Source of the DNA: a bacterium Scap17
GTDB lineage: Bacteria > Pseudomonadota > Gammaproteobacteria > Pseudomonadales > Halomonadaceae
Direction of reading: 5' to 3'
Length of the DNA: 64,000 bases
Assembly (NCBI GenBank): GCA_013376735.1
Contig: VINJ01000001.1
Location: forward strand, 2,232,001-2,296,000
Position 1 is the stretch's first letter; each line of letters starts with the position of its first letter. Shown piece by piece: positions 17,366 to 26,667 of the stretch. The position numbers and the translations under genes were made by a program. The notes beneath the pieces are model-generated. The model was given only the letters and a program-made list of their open reading frames with translations, ran no database searches and was not told the DNA's origin.

Positions 17366-17413
17366 GTGGCCCTCCCTGAGGTGGCTCCACCCTGAAGCTT
17401 CTTCACACATGAA

Positions 17414-17448
17414 AAGCGCCCAACGAGTCCAAGACTCGTTGGGCGCTT
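17414..17448 (-). terminator. Terminator of the CodB-like permease gene
   Basis: A 16-bp perfect stem (AAGCGCCCAACGAGTC / GACTCGTTGGGCGCTT) with a 3-nt loop. Reading the minus strand it is followed by TTTT. Confidence 0.88.
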
Positions 17449-17485
17449 CATATTCCTCTGGCCTTCACACCAGACGCTCAACGAC

Positions 17486-18814
17486 TCACGCTGCCGTCTT
17501 GTTGACCAGCTCCACCCTGGCAAGCTTGATCAGTCCGCCGTAGACGACGAAGGCGATCACGACACCCACGACCGGCGGCATGAAGGGTGAGCTCCAAGCA
17601 CACAGGCAGGCGATGGCGTAGGCGGCAAGGCCCGGCCAGTGGTAATCGACCTTGGGCATCTCGGCGAGGCGCGGATACTGTCCTTTGTGACCGAGCCAGA
17701 AGTTGGCCATTATCACGCCGCCGATCGGCGGGATGAAGGTGCCGAGCAGAATCAGGAATGGGATCAGCCACTCATACATGCCGAGTACCGCCAGCACCGT
17801 GCCGATAGCCGCGCCGCCCAGGGTGACGCGCTGACGATGCGGCGTGCGCAGCAGATTGCAGCCGGCGATCGCGAAGTTGTAGATGGTATTGTCCTGGGTG
17901 GTCCAGATATTGAGAAACAGCATCAGCACGGCGAGGCTGACCAGCCCCTGGGCGATCATCACATCGACGATATCAGCCTGCTGATAGATCATCGCGCCCA
18001 GCGCACCGGTCAGCACCATCAAGCCATTGCCGACGAAGAAGGCCGCCAGCGTGGCGATCACGGCGATCTTCGGCGAGCGCGCGAAGCGGCTCCAGTTGGT
18101 CGCCTGAGTGCCGCCACTGATGAAGGTGCCGATCACCGCGGTGATGGCGGCGGTCCAGCTCATGGAATCCGTCGGCGTCAGTGCCGCAAGTCCCGCCATG
18201 CCGCCGACATCGACCATGCCGGTGTAGAGGCTGAACAGGATGAACAGCAGCATGGCCGGCACGGCGACACGTGACAGCATGTCCAGGCCGCGATAGCCGA
18301 TCATCGCCGTCAGACAGAAAGCAAAGCCGAAGATGACCATCAGCGGCGTGGTCAGCCATTCCGGCAGGCCGAGTGTCTTGACCAGCACGATGGCGATGGT
18401 CGCGGTGCCCCAGGCGTACCAGCCGATCTGGGTGAAGCCGAGCACGAAGTCGGACAGACGGCTGCCCTTCTCGCCAAAGCACAGGCGGCCCATCAATACC
18501 GAGTTGAGGCCGCTCTTGCAGGCGATGTAGGCCAGCGCCGCCGCATAGCTCCCCAGCAGCAGATTGCCGATCACGATGATCCACATCAGCTCATTGAGTT
18601 CGAAGGCCGCGCCCAGTGACCCACCGGCCCACATGGTGGCGGTGAAGAAGGTGAAGCCGAGCAGCACCATCGAGGTGGAAAGCAGCCCACGTCGTGCAGA
18701 AGCGGGGACTTCGCTCAAGGGATAATCATTGCCGGATTCGCCTGCCATCGAGGCATGGTCTGAAGCATGACCTGAAGTGCGGTCTGCGGAATGAGGTGAG
18801 GAGTGTTCTGCCAT
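17486..18814 (-). CDS. Cytosine/purine permease (CodB-like, NCS1 family)
   Basis: NCS1-family nucleobase:cation symporter of 442 residues. Residues 30 onward follow CodB closely: VPASARRGLLSTSMVLLGFTFF, WAGGSLG, the LIGNLLLG-like stretch IGNLLLGSYAAAL, NIWTTQDNTIYN and PPIGGVIMANFW. The first 35 residues are a polar His/Ser-rich extension not found in CodB. The ATG at 18814 has AGGAAGG upstream. No cytosine deaminase gene is nearby, so nucleobase choice (cytosine, another pyrimidine or a purine) is open; for this reason no symbol is given. Confidence 0.85.
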   Translation of the reverse strand: MAEHSSPHSADRTSGHASDHASMAGESGNDYPLSEVPASARRGLLSTSMVLLGFTFFTATMWAGGSLGAAFELNELMWIIVIGNLLLGSYAAALAYIACKSGLNSVLMGRLCFGEKGSRLSDFVLGFTQIGWYAWGTATIAIVLVKTLGLPEWLTTPLMVIFGFAFCLTAMIGYRGLDMLSRVAVPAMLLFILFSLYTGMVDVGGMAGLAALTPTDSMSWTAAITAVIGTFISGGTQATNWSRFARSPKIAVIATLAAFFVGNGLMVLTGALGAMIYQQADIVDVMIAQGLVSLAVLMLFLNIWTTQDNTIYNFAIAGCNLLRTPHRQRVTLGGAAIGTVLAVLGMYEWLIPFLILLGTFIPPIGGVIMANFWLGHKGQYPRLAEMPKVDYHWPGLAAYAIACLCAWSSPFMPPVVGVVIAFVVYGGLIKLARVELVNKTAA

Positions 18815-19301
18815 GAGTGCCTTCCTGGAGCTCGGTCGTGAGTCGTCGAGTCTTGTGGGGGTGTCAGCCTGCCTGAACGCCGGGCACCGCCCCGCGGGCA
18901 AGGTGGCGGGCAGGGCGGAGGTCAGAGCGGCGGTCGCTACCCTACCACCACGCAAGATTCACGCCACCCATCCTCACGCCGCGCAACAAACCAGCTCACC
19001 GCCTGTGCCATGAAGCTGACACAGGCGTCAGGATCCGGCCTGGCTACAGGCGCAGGTGAGCGCAAGGCCATCTCCAGAAAGATTTCGCGGCTAGCCCGGC
19101 GCAACACCTACGAACCCCTCAGGTACGCCGACGTTGGCATCATCTTGAGCGCCAGACACAAGAACGCCACGCGGCGCACTCTTTCAGTGCAGCGCGTGGC
19201 GCGGCTCTCGCCCTCCTTCACTGACATCAAAACCTGACGCCAAGTACAGGATGCAAATTTTTTCAAGTATTTCCTTGTTTAGCGGTTCATGCTGAAGCCC
19301 T
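18815..19301. other. Intergenic region with one long hairpin
   Basis: About 490 bp with no convincing gene. At 19165-19201 a hairpin is built from CGCCACGCG / CGCGTGGCG outside and GCACT / AGTGC inside, with a CTTTC loop. It has no T-run. The end near 19255-19280 is AT-rich. Confidence 0.5.
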
Positions 19302-21740
19302 TCAACTGCTCGCCAACACACCCTCCGTGGCATTGACCTCTTCGCTGTCCATCAGGCGCAACCGGACCGGCACCGATTTCGAGGCGGGCGTGTTGCTACG
19401 CGCATCACGGTGATCCAGCGGAATCAGATCATTGGTTTCCGGGTAGTACGCTGCCAGACAGCCGGTAGGGATGTCGTATTCCTTGAGCTTGAAGCCGGCC
19501 ATGCTGCGCTCGACACCATCCTCGCTCACGGTCTCCAGCCGCACCCGCTGCCCCTCGTGAAGGCCCAGCGTCTCGAGGTCCCGTGGGCTGATCATCACCA
19601 CCATGCGCGTGCCGTAGACGTCGCGATAGCGGTCATCATTGGAGTAGACGGTGGTATTGAACTGGTCATGGCCCCGCATGGTGCTGAGCAGGAAGGTGCT
19701 ATCCATGTCCAGCGTCTCATGGGTGACCTTGTTCAACCCCTCCTCATCGGTGCCCAGCCCCTCAGGGAACAGGAAGTTGGCGCGCCCCGTGTCCGTGTGC
19801 CAGATGCGCTCACGCGGGGCGATGCGGATATGGAAGCCGCCCTGAGCCAGGCGCGCATTGTAGTCGGGGAAGATCTGCGGGAAGACCTGCTCGATGCGAT
19901 CACGGATCCGAGCGTAATCCGCCTGCAGCCAATCCCAATCCAGGGTGGGATGCGGCGGCAACGTCGCCTTGGCCAACTGACAGGTGATGGCGATCTCGGA
20001 GTGCAGACCTGGGTCCGCCGGCGCCATTACACCGCGCGAGGGCGAGACATTGCACATGCCGTCCTCGACACTGGTGACCTGCTCGGCCCCCTTGCCATCG
20101 GCACCTGCCTGGAGATCGCGCTCGCTGTGCCCCAGGGTCGGCAGTACCCAGCCATGCTTGCCGGGGTGCAGATGGCTGCGATTGAGCTTGGTGGCGACAT
20201 GCACCGTCATGTCCAGCTCGCGCACCTTTTCCACCACACGCTTCTGATCAGGAATCGCGCGGAAGAAATTGCCGCCCATGCCGATGAAGGCGCGCACCTC
20301 GCCGCGCAGGATCGCTTCACAGCATTCAGCGACATCATGACCATTCTCGCGCGGACACTGGATATCGAAGACTCGATCGAAGGCGTCAAGCATGGCATCA
20401 GTGGGCAGATTCTCGATCCCCACGGTGCGGTCGCCCTGCACATTGGAATGTCCGCGCACCGGACAGGGCCCGGCACCCGGCTTGCCGATATTGCCGCGCA
20501 ACAGCAGCAGGTTGACGATCTGCTGGATGGTATCGCCACCCCGAGCATGCTGGGTGATACCCATGCCCCAGCAGCAGATGACGCGCTCCGCCTCAAGATA
20601 GGTCTGCGCGGCCTGCTCCAGCGACTCACGTGTCAGGCCCGACATCTCGACCAGCTCCTGCCAGTCGAGTCCACGGCAGTGATCAGCGAAGGCGTCGAAG
20701 CCATGGGTATGCTGCGCGATGAAGTCGTGATCCAGCAGCCCCACCGCATGCGGATTGCGCTCACGCAGCGCATCGTCGGCCTCGATCACGTACTTGCACA
20801 TCGCCTGCACGGCAGCGAGATCACCGCCAATGCGCAACTGATGATACTGAGTACTGATCTCGACGCCCTTGCCGCTCAGCATGTCCTTCGGCGACTGGGG
20901 GTCGGCGAAGCTCACCAGCGCCCGCTCGCGCAGTGGATTGAAACTGACCACCTCGGCACCGCGTCCCCGCGCCTCATGCAGATCCCCCAGCATGCGGGGG
21001 CTGTTGGTGCCGCTGTTCTGGCCGAAGATGAAGATGGCATCGGCCTGCTTGAAGTCTTCGAGATTCACCGTCGCCTTGCCGATGCCGATGGACTCCGGCA
21101 GTGCCCGCGAGGTGGTCTCGTGACACATGTTCGAGCAATCCGGGAAGTTGTTGGTGCCGTACATGCGCCCGAACAGCGAGAACAGGAAGGCCGCCTCGTT
21201 GGAGGTACGCCCCGAGGTATAGAACTCGACCTGATTCGGGTCATCATACTGTTTGAGACGCTCACCAATCTCGGCGTAGGCCGCCTCCCAGCTGGTGACC
21301 TCATAGCGATCCTCAGCTGCGTTGTAGCGCAGCGGATGCGTCAGGCGCCCTTCCTTCTCCAGATGATGATCCGCCCACTCACGAAGCTGGCTCACGGTGT
21401 TCTGAGCGAAGAGTTCATCGCTCACGCGCTCACGCGTGGCCTCCCATGCCAGTGCCTTGGCACCATTCTCACAGAAATTGGCCCCCTTGGGCTTGTCCCC
21501 ATTCGGCCAGGCACAGCTCGGACAGATGAAGCCATCCGGCTTGTTCATCTTCATCAGGCTGAGGTGGCCCTTGACGGGCAGATGCTCCTGCCAGATGAAG
21601 GTCTCCACCGCCTTGAGCGATGGCCAGCCGCCACCCGGCGGCCGGTTCAGTTGGCTGCCCGCAAGTGAAGCGGACAACGCCGGCGCGTGCGACCCCTTCG
21701 AGCTGAATGAATCGACTGGCGTGGTCTCATCGTGTGACAT
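19302..21740 (-). CDS. FdhF/YdeP-family molybdopterin oxidoreductase
   Basis: Large molybdenum/tungsten bis-MGD oxidoreductase related to formate dehydrogenase alpha subunits and E. coli YdeP (linked to acid resistance). The N-terminal Cys set C73-P-S-C76 and C90 could hold an iron-sulphur cluster. The molybdopterin domains follow, with FIFGQNSGTNSPRML, WGMGITQHARGG, LLLRGNIGKPGAGPCPVRGHSNVQGDRT and the C-terminal MGD-binding domain (STMRGHDQFNTTVY, VMISPRDLETLGL). It has 812 residues, slightly longer than YdeP. AGGAG precedes the ATG. It stands alone: no FdhD-type sulfur carrier or partner subunits lie in the flanks. The electron acceptor and substrate are unknown. Confidence 0.87.
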   Translation of the reverse strand: MSHDETTPVDSFSSKGSHAPALSASLAGSQLNRPPGGGWPSLKAVETFIWQEHLPVKGHLSLMKMNKPDGFICPSCAWPNGDKPKGANFCENGAKALAWEATRERVSDELFAQNTVSQLREWADHHLEKEGRLTHPLRYNAAEDRYEVTSWEAAYAEIGERLKQYDDPNQVEFYTSGRTSNEAAFLFSLFGRMYGTNNFPDCSNMCHETTSRALPESIGIGKATVNLEDFKQADAIFIFGQNSGTNSPRMLGDLHEARGRGAEVVSFNPLRERALVSFADPQSPKDMLSGKGVEISTQYHQLRIGGDLAAVQAMCKYVIEADDALRERNPHAVGLLDHDFIAQHTHGFDAFADHCRGLDWQELVEMSGLTRESLEQAAQTYLEAERVICCWGMGITQHARGGDTIQQIVNLLLLRGNIGKPGAGPCPVRGHSNVQGDRTVGIENLPTDAMLDAFDRVFDIQCPRENGHDVAECCEAILRGEVRAFIGMGGNFFRAIPDQKRVVEKVRELDMTVHVATKLNRSHLHPGKHGWVLPTLGHSERDLQAGADGKGAEQVTSVEDGMCNVSPSRGVMAPADPGLHSEIAITCQLAKATLPPHPTLDWDWLQADYARIRDRIEQVFPQIFPDYNARLAQGGFHIRIAPRERIWHTDTGRANFLFPEGLGTDEEGLNKVTHETLDMDSTFLLSTMRGHDQFNTTVYSNDDRYRDVYGTRMVVMISPRDLETLGLHEGQRVRLETVSEDGVERSMAGFKLKEYDIPTGCLAAYYPETNDLIPLDHRDARSNTPASKSVPVRLRLMDSEEVNATEGVLASS

Positions 21741-21928
21741 GTCGTGGCTCCTGGCGGCGCTCGCTCACTTCATCGGCGTCAGTCACAAGACATCGACCCG
21801 GGAAGAGAGGCAGGCAAAAGGTGGGCAATGATTCATCACTTGCCTCGACGAGACCCTTTTTCAAGGTCGATCGGCGTTGCGCACTTGAACTTCCGCCGAT
21901 CCGCCACCAGAGTTGTACAAACCTGACA

Positions 21929-21985
21929 CAAGCAAGGCCTTTCGGCGCAAGCAAGACCTCCTGATGCAAGCAAGTCCTCCCGACC
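21929..21985 (+). repeat. Three tandem 19-nt units
   Basis: Units start at 21929, 21948 and 21967, each beginning CAAGCAAG followed by CCT-containing sequence. They sit between the divergent molybdoenzyme and hemerythrin genes. Confidence 0.75.
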
Positions 21986-22062
21986 AGGAAAGCCATTGAT
22001 CAGGATGTGCCATTGGCCTTGCCAAGCAACTCAAGAAGCCAAAGCTGATGAGGAGCCGGACT

Positions 22063-22503
22063 ATGACCATTTTTGAAGCCCTGCGCGAGACCCACGACGA
22101 ACAGCGCCACCTGCTGGACATGCTGGTACAGACCGAAGGCGACAGCGAGCCGCGCGATGACCTGTTCAAGCGCCTCAAGGAGTCGCTGACCCACCACGCG
22201 GGAGCAGAGGAACGAGCGCTCTACATTCCGATGATGGAACACGACATGACGCAGGAGAAAGCGCGTCACAGCGTGGCCGAGCATCACGAGATCGACGAGC
22301 TGGTAGAGAAGCTGGAAGCGACCGATTACAGCTCTCCCGGCTGGCTGGCCGCCGCCAAGCAGCTACAGCACCTGGTCACCCACCACCTGGATGAGGAAGA
22401 GCAGGAAGTCTTCCAGCTGGCAGGCCGTGTCTTCGATGAGGCCACCAAGAAACAGCTTGCCGAGGAATATCATCAGGACATGAAGGCGCGCGAAGCAGCC
22501 TGA
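22063..22503 (+). CDS. Hemerythrin-like HHE-domain protein
   Basis: A 146-residue four-helix-bundle protein with the His/Glu pattern of hemerythrin cation-binding domains: ETHDEQRHLLD (first helix), LTHHAGAEERALY (second), HHEIDELVEKLE (third) and LVTHHLDEEEQEVF (fourth). Such proteins bind a di-iron centre and act in oxygen, NO or iron handling. An AGGAG 8 bases upstream fixes the start at 22063, not 22048. It is transcribed away from the YdeP-type molybdoenzyme and is the only gene before the hairpin at 22558-22590. The exact role is unknown. Confidence 0.87.
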   Translation: MTIFEALRETHDEQRHLLDMLVQTEGDSEPRDDLFKRLKESLTHHAGAEERALYIPMMEHDMTQEKARHSVAEHHEIDELVEKLEATDYSSPGWLAAAKQLQHLVTHHLDEEEQEVFQLAGRVFDEATKKQLAEEYHQDMKAREAA

Positions 22504-22557
22504 TACGTCTCCTGATGCCTAGCGCCTGACGCGCGACAGTAGACCAGCAGGATATGA

Positions 22558-22590
22558 AACGGGCTGGCCACATGCAGTGGCCAGCCCGTT
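22558..22590. terminator. Stable hairpin between converging genes
   Basis: A 14-bp perfect stem (AACGGGCTGGCCAC / GTGGCCAGCCCGTT) with an ATGCA loop. T-runs are poor on both sides, but position suggests a shared terminator. Confidence 0.72.
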
Positions 22591-22647
22591 GTCGTTGATG
22601 GTGGTCGAGATGTTAAGCAAAAGAGTCTGACGCCCGGCCACACGACC

Positions 22648-23451
22648 TTACCGGCGGCGACTGCCTTTCCCCCCAGCACCCTTGAACATGCCACCAGCAC
22701 GCTTGCCCTTCTTCTCACCCTTGCCCGCCGCTGGCCTGGCCTCGGAGGTCGCGGAACGTCCGACATGGCGGGCGATCCAGATCGTATGCTTGGCTCCGGA
22801 CGTGCCATGCGCGTACACCTGACGCGCATCGGCCTTGAAACCGGCCCGCGACAGACGCTGCGAGAAGCGCGCATCGGCCGTGGCCGACCACACCGCCAGA
22901 ATGCCAGCCGGTCGCAACGCCCTGGCGCATACCGCCAGCCCCTCGGTACTGTAGAGCCAGTCATTTTCATCCGCGGTCAGGCCTTCCGGGCCATTGTCCA
23001 CGTCCAGCATGATGGCATCGAAGCCGCCGGGCGCTTCACGCAGCACCTCGGCCACATCGCGATTCTCGACGGTCGTGCGCGGATCCCGAATCGGGTAGCC
23101 CGCCTTGGCCCCCAGCGGGCCATCATTCCAGGCCACCACTCCCGGCACCAGCTCGGCGACGACCACCTCGGCATCGGCCTTGAAGTGCTTGAGTGCGGCG
23201 GCCAGCGTGAAGCCCATCCCCAGTCCGCCGATCAGAACGCGCTGCGGCGCCGAGGCCGTGCCGCGACTCTTGAGCAGACCGGCAGGAATCTCTGCCAGCG
23301 CATCTTCCGAACCATGCATGCGGGTATTCATCAGCTGCCCGCCCTTGCCGCTCTCGATCTTGATGACGAAGTCCTCGCCATACTCGAACAGACACAACGA
23401 ATCCGTCGTGCCGGGGATCGGCGCGGTATCGAGCAGCACAAAGCGTTTCAT
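22648..23451 (-). CDS. Spermidine synthase-like methyltransferase-fold protein
   Basis: A 267-residue cytoplasmic protein with the spermine/spermidine synthase Rossmann fold: VLIGGLGMGFTLAAAL (nucleotide loop), VVVAELVPGVVAWN (acidic ribose-binding strand end) and DAIMLDVDNGPEGLT in the active-site region. It lacks the N-terminal beta domain of true spermidine synthases, so polyamine synthesis is not assured. The last 30 residues are a Lys/Gly/Arg-rich tail (GKGEKKGKRAGG and GSRRR) that could contact nucleic acid. Monocistronic, converging on the hemerythrin gene. Confidence 0.8.
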   Translation of the reverse strand: MKRFVLLDTAPIPGTTDSLCLFEYGEDFVIKIESGKGGQLMNTRMHGSEDALAEIPAGLLKSRGTASAPQRVLIGGLGMGFTLAAALKHFKADAEVVVAELVPGVVAWNDGPLGAKAGYPIRDPRTTVENRDVAEVLREAPGGFDAIMLDVDNGPEGLTADENDWLYSTEGLAVCARALRPAGILAVWSATADARFSQRLSRAGFKADARQVYAHGTSGAKHTIWIARHVGRSATSEARPAAGKGEKKGKRAGGMFKGAGGKGSRRR

Positions 23452-23876
23452 GGCACATCCATAGAAGGAAAAATGATCATCTGTCAGGTGGCTTGGTGGC
23501 CATCCTGACTATATTCAACATGACGGACATCTGTACGACATGGGGGAGCGTTAGTCTAACAGTCGGAACCCCGTGGCAGGTATCCGCCTGCGCGAAGGCA
23601 TGAAGTTTCGCGAAACCACGATAAAAAATGAGAACATGCGCGCATCAAGGCTGGAAGATATTCGCGAATTCTCTAATACTACCCATTGAAGAACGCAGCA
23701 CTCGCTCAAAGCGAACACTCTCAGTATGAATCTTCACTCTGATCGATGGTTGTCATGCAAGGGACGGCACTTGGGTCACGATGCAGGCAGGTCAGCCTAC
23801 GGCCATCATCACAGCGTGATACATAGAGAATCATTCAAGATTCCGACTCATCGGAACTCGCAAAGAGGATATTTCG
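23452..23876. other. Intergenic region, no clear element
   Basis: About 425 bp between divergent genes. A short imperfect inverted repeat near 23483-23509 and an A-rich stretch near 23620 are the only features seen. No gene or RNA is supported. Confidence 0.35.
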
Positions 23877-24230
23877 ATGCCGCATACCCATCCGGAGCAA
23901 CTCGCGACGATCAGTGCCAGCCAGGTCGAGGAACACTTTCGTGATCTCCATCCCATCGTCGCGTTGGTCTCAGCCACTCGGCTGCTGCAATTCCTCGAGC
24001 GGGAAGGTCTGACACTGCATGCACACCGTGCTCTGTGCGCCAGCATCATTCGCAAGGCATTGCCCAGCCTCGAAACCGGCCCCGGGCATGATCCTGCCAA
24101 TCTGCCGAGCCTGCACGGAATAGAACAGACCGAGGAAAGCGAGCCGCGTGTTCCACTTGCGCAGGCCATGGCAGCGGGCGCCAGTACGCCAGCCACCATA
24201 CATGACAAGCATGAGGATATCGCCTCCTGA
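23877..24230 (+). CDS. Hypothetical protein, 117 residues
   Basis: Not recognised. It has no signal peptide or membrane segment. The first 70 residues look helical (PEQLATISASQVEEHFRDLH, TRLLQFLEREGLTLHAHRAL), and the C-terminal 40 residues are polar and probably disordered. AGAGGA lies before the ATG and a good terminator follows at 24265-24299, which supports a real monocistronic gene. It is followed by a stress-type SDR gene, but the terminator separates them. Confidence 0.6.
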   Translation: MPHTHPEQLATISASQVEEHFRDLHPIVALVSATRLLQFLEREGLTLHAHRALCASIIRKALPSLETGPGHDPANLPSLHGIEQTEESEPRVPLAQAMAAGASTPATIHDKHEDIAS

Positions 24231-24264
24231 CAACCGCCAGGTCTGCTGATGACGCTTAACTCCG

Positions 24265-24299
24265 ACGCCCAGTCCCTTTCATGCGGAACTGGGCGTTTT
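24265..24299 (+). terminator. Terminator after the 117-residue hypothetical gene
   Basis: ACGCCCAGT / ACTGGGCGT stem, followed by TTTTA. Confidence 0.82.
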
Positions 24300-24428
24300 A
24301 ATATTGCTAAACAAGAAAATCATCATGAAGGGTTTAATCCGTCGCGATCGTCCACAGATCTGTGGGTAGACGTTCAGCGTCTGAACGCGCACCAGCGCAT
24401 TCACGATCAACGAACCAAAGGTGACGGC

Positions 24429-25283
24429 ATGACTCAGCAACAGCCCCCACAGCATCAGAACCATCAACCGGGCGATGAACATCGCATGGACCCCAAGCCT
24501 GAGTACATCCGCGAGAGCTATCGCGGCAGTGGCAAGCTCACGGGCAAGGTGGCAGTCATCACCGGTGGTGACAGCGGTATCGGTCGCGCCGCCGCCGTGC
24601 ACTTCGCACGCGAGGGTGCCGATTGTCTGATCACGCACCTGGGCAGTGAAGAAGTCGATGCCCAAGAGACCATCCGATTGATCGAAGCCGAAGGCAGACG
24701 CGGACGCCGCATCGAAGGGGATATCGGCGACCCGGCCTTCTGCCGCAAGGTCGTCGAGGGCGCGATGGAGGAATTCGGACAGATAAATATTCTGGTCAAC
24801 AATGCCGCCGAGCAGTACGACTGGGATGACGTGACCGAGATCGATGATGAGCAGATCGAGCGTACCTTCAAGACCAATCTGTTCAGTCACTTCTACATGA
24901 TCAAGGCCGCCGTGCCGCACCTCTCCAAAGGCGATTCCATCATCGCCACCTCATCCGTCAACGCCTTCAAGGGCAATGACAGCCTGATTGATTACAGCGC
25001 CACCAAGGGCGCCATCCAGGGACTGGTACGTTCACTGTCCGGCACGTTGATGGATCGCGGTATTCGCGTCAATGCCGTCGCGCCCGGCCCGGTGTGGACT
25101 CCCTTGATCCCCGCCAGCTTCGAGGATGAAAAGGTCGCCAACTTCGGCCAGCAGGTACCGATGGAACGCCCAGGCCAGCCAAGCGAAATGGGCCCTGCCT
25201 ACGTCTATCTGGCCAGCGAAGACTCAAGCTACATGACAGGCCAGACGATTCATCTCAATGGTGGCGTCGTGCTCAATACCTGA
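24429..25283 (+). CDS. Short-chain dehydrogenase/reductase, YghA-like
   Basis: NAD(P)-dependent oxidoreductase of 284 residues, of the YghA/general-stress SDR type with an N-terminal extension before the Rossmann fold. Cofactor motif TGGDSGIG at residues 45-52, NNAA at 124-127, catalytic Ser175/176, Tyr189 and Lys193 (DYSATKGA), then VAPGPVWTPLIP. The N-terminal 35 residues (MTQQQPPQHQ and on) are polar, as in relatives. AAAGGTG precedes the ATG at 24429; an upstream open frame to 24249 crosses the preceding terminator and is rejected. The physiological substrate is unknown; relatives reduce aldehydes. Confidence 0.9.
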   Translation: MTQQQPPQHQNHQPGDEHRMDPKPEYIRESYRGSGKLTGKVAVITGGDSGIGRAAAVHFAREGADCLITHLGSEEVDAQETIRLIEAEGRRGRRIEGDIGDPAFCRKVVEGAMEEFGQINILVNNAAEQYDWDDVTEIDDEQIERTFKTNLFSHFYMIKAAVPHLSKGDSIIATSSVNAFKGNDSLIDYSATKGAIQGLVRSLSGTLMDRGIRVNAVAPGPVWTPLIPASFEDEKVANFGQQVPMERPGQPSEMGPAYVYLASEDSSYMTGQTIHLNGGVVLNT

Positions 25284-25371
25284 TCACAGACCTTCAGCAC
25301 GCACCTGAGCAAACCGGATGTGATACGACATGCTGATGCGACATGCTCTATCTCTATGCGCCTTTGTCGAT

Positions 25372-25408
25372 ACAAAACGGGCCGCCCATCTTGGGCGGCC
25401 CGTTTTGT
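25372..25408. terminator. Bidirectional terminator
   Basis: A perfect 17-bp stem (ACAAAACGGGCCGCCCA and its complement) with a 3-nt loop lies between the converging SDR and metallo-beta-lactamase genes. Short T-runs lie in the stem base on both strands. Confidence 0.9.
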
Positions 25409-25432
25409 CGCGCGCAATGTCCGCAGGATGAC

Positions 25433-26503
25433 TCAGCGAGCGGCACGCAGACGCTCGGCCTGAGCCAGCGTGCAATCACTGAGCAGATCCAGCGCGCCCA
25501 GTGCCTGATCGCCGGTCACGAAGGGGTGTGCATCGCCTGACTTGCGAGTCTCGAGTGCCGCGATTCGTCCGGGGGTGCCATCTCGCTTGGGATGATTGGA
25601 CAGGAAGACGTCGACACCTGCCTCTTGTGCAATCTGATGCATGCGTGACGCCGAGGCAGAGTAGCCGCGCAATCTGGCTTCGTCCGGCCCGAAGTTGAAG
25701 CCAGTCCCGCCCCACAGCACAGCGTGATGCACCTCATCGCCATCCTTGACCGGGAACACCAACGACAGCGTGCCGGGAGTATGCCCGGGCGTGATGTACA
25801 TGCCGAGCGTGGTGTCACCCAGCGTCAGCCTCTCATCGTCGATGACCTGATGATCCCGCTCTGGCGGCTCTCCCCAACGTGGGTTGTCGATGCGCTGCTC
25901 GGGGTCATCCAGCATGTCCCAATCGATCTTGGTCATGATCACCTCGGGGGCATACTGCTCCACGATCCAGGATTGACCGCCGTAATGGTCGCCATGGCCA
26001 TGGGTAATTACCAGATAGCGAATATCGGCAGGGTCCAGCCCCAGCTCGCGCATGCCCGGCGCGATGATGGTCTCGGCCTGATTCGGGGTGTTCATCGCAT
26101 CGATGAGGATGATGCCCTCGGAGGTGGTCAAGGCCCAGCTTGAAACCTGGCCATTGCCGACGAAGTAGAGATTGTCGAATACCTTGTGCGGCCCCAGCGA
26201 CTTGCGCTTGTCAGCGGAAGGCTTCGATCTGGGTTTGGCTTTGGCAGTCTCACCCTCCGCGTGTCGATGGCGCTTGCCGGCGTCAACCAAGGGAGCTTCG
26301 AGGCTACATAGACTGTGCAGGCCCGGATATCCCTCACCCGCCGCCAATCCCCGTTGTGCAAGCTGAGTCGCAAGCGGCGACATCGCCGCCGCAGCAGAAG
26401 CATCGACTGGCTGCGATGCCGCGCTTGCCAAGGCAACACCTGAAAGCGGCAGACTGATCAACCCTGCCAACAGTCCTGCCGTAACTCGCCGAGAATTCCC
26501 CAT
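25433..26503 (-). CDS. Subclass B3-like metallo-beta-lactamase fold hydrolase
   Basis: Periplasmic zinc hydrolase. The signal peptide (MGNSRRVTAGLLAGLISLPL, cleavage about residue 29) is followed by a long 75-residue linker unusual for the class, then an MBL fold. All six B3 metal ligands are present: HGHGDH at 168-173 (supplying H168, H170, D172, H173), H241 in TPGHTPGT and H304 in LSNHPKRD. The domain also has B3-like GTGFNFGPDEAR. Length 356 against about 290 for typical B3 enzymes. Family members include carbapenemases (L1, CAR-1) and non-lactamase hydrolases, so activity on beta-lactams is plausible but not shown. Confidence 0.85.
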   Translation of the reverse strand: MGNSRRVTAGLLAGLISLPLSGVALASAASQPVDASAAAAMSPLATQLAQRGLAAGEGYPGLHSLCSLEAPLVDAGKRHRHAEGETAKAKPRSKPSADKRKSLGPHKVFDNLYFVGNGQVSSWALTTSEGIILIDAMNTPNQAETIIAPGMRELGLDPADIRYLVITHGHGDHYGGQSWIVEQYAPEVIMTKIDWDMLDDPEQRIDNPRWGEPPERDHQVIDDERLTLGDTTLGMYITPGHTPGTLSLVFPVKDGDEVHHAVLWGGTGFNFGPDEARLRGYSASASRMHQIAQEAGVDVFLSNHPKRDGTPGRIAALETRKSGDAHPFVTGDQALGALDLLSDCTLAQAERLRAAR

Positions 26504-26593
26504 AGAAAGCCCTATCTCACCAAGATGAATGGATTCAGCATTTAAAGATTGTCACCAACGCCACTTTTACGCAACAGTGCGTTGCGTAGCCGC

Positions 26594-26612
26594 AATGCAA
26601 AGCATTATCATT
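26594..26612. promoter_or_regulatory. Possible Fur box upstream of the TonB receptor
   Basis: AATGCAAAGCATTATCATT is a partial match to the GATAAT-repeat Fur consensus (best on its minus strand, AATGATAATG). It lies about 60 bp before the receptor start, in the region shared with the divergent MBL gene. The match is incomplete. Confidence 0.4.
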
Positions 26613-26667
26613 AAAAAAGTGCACGAATGATGCACATACATAAAGATAATCTGGGGAACTCCAATCG

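Noticed and set aside
19010-19237. 75-codon plus-strand frame before the molybdoenzyme end
   Set aside because: It spans the long hairpin at 19165-19201 and has no recognisable feature or ribosome binding site.
19410-21668. 752-codon plus-strand frame opposite the molybdoenzyme
   Set aside because: It mirrors the codon structure of a well-matched FdhF/YdeP gene, and its product has no family likeness.
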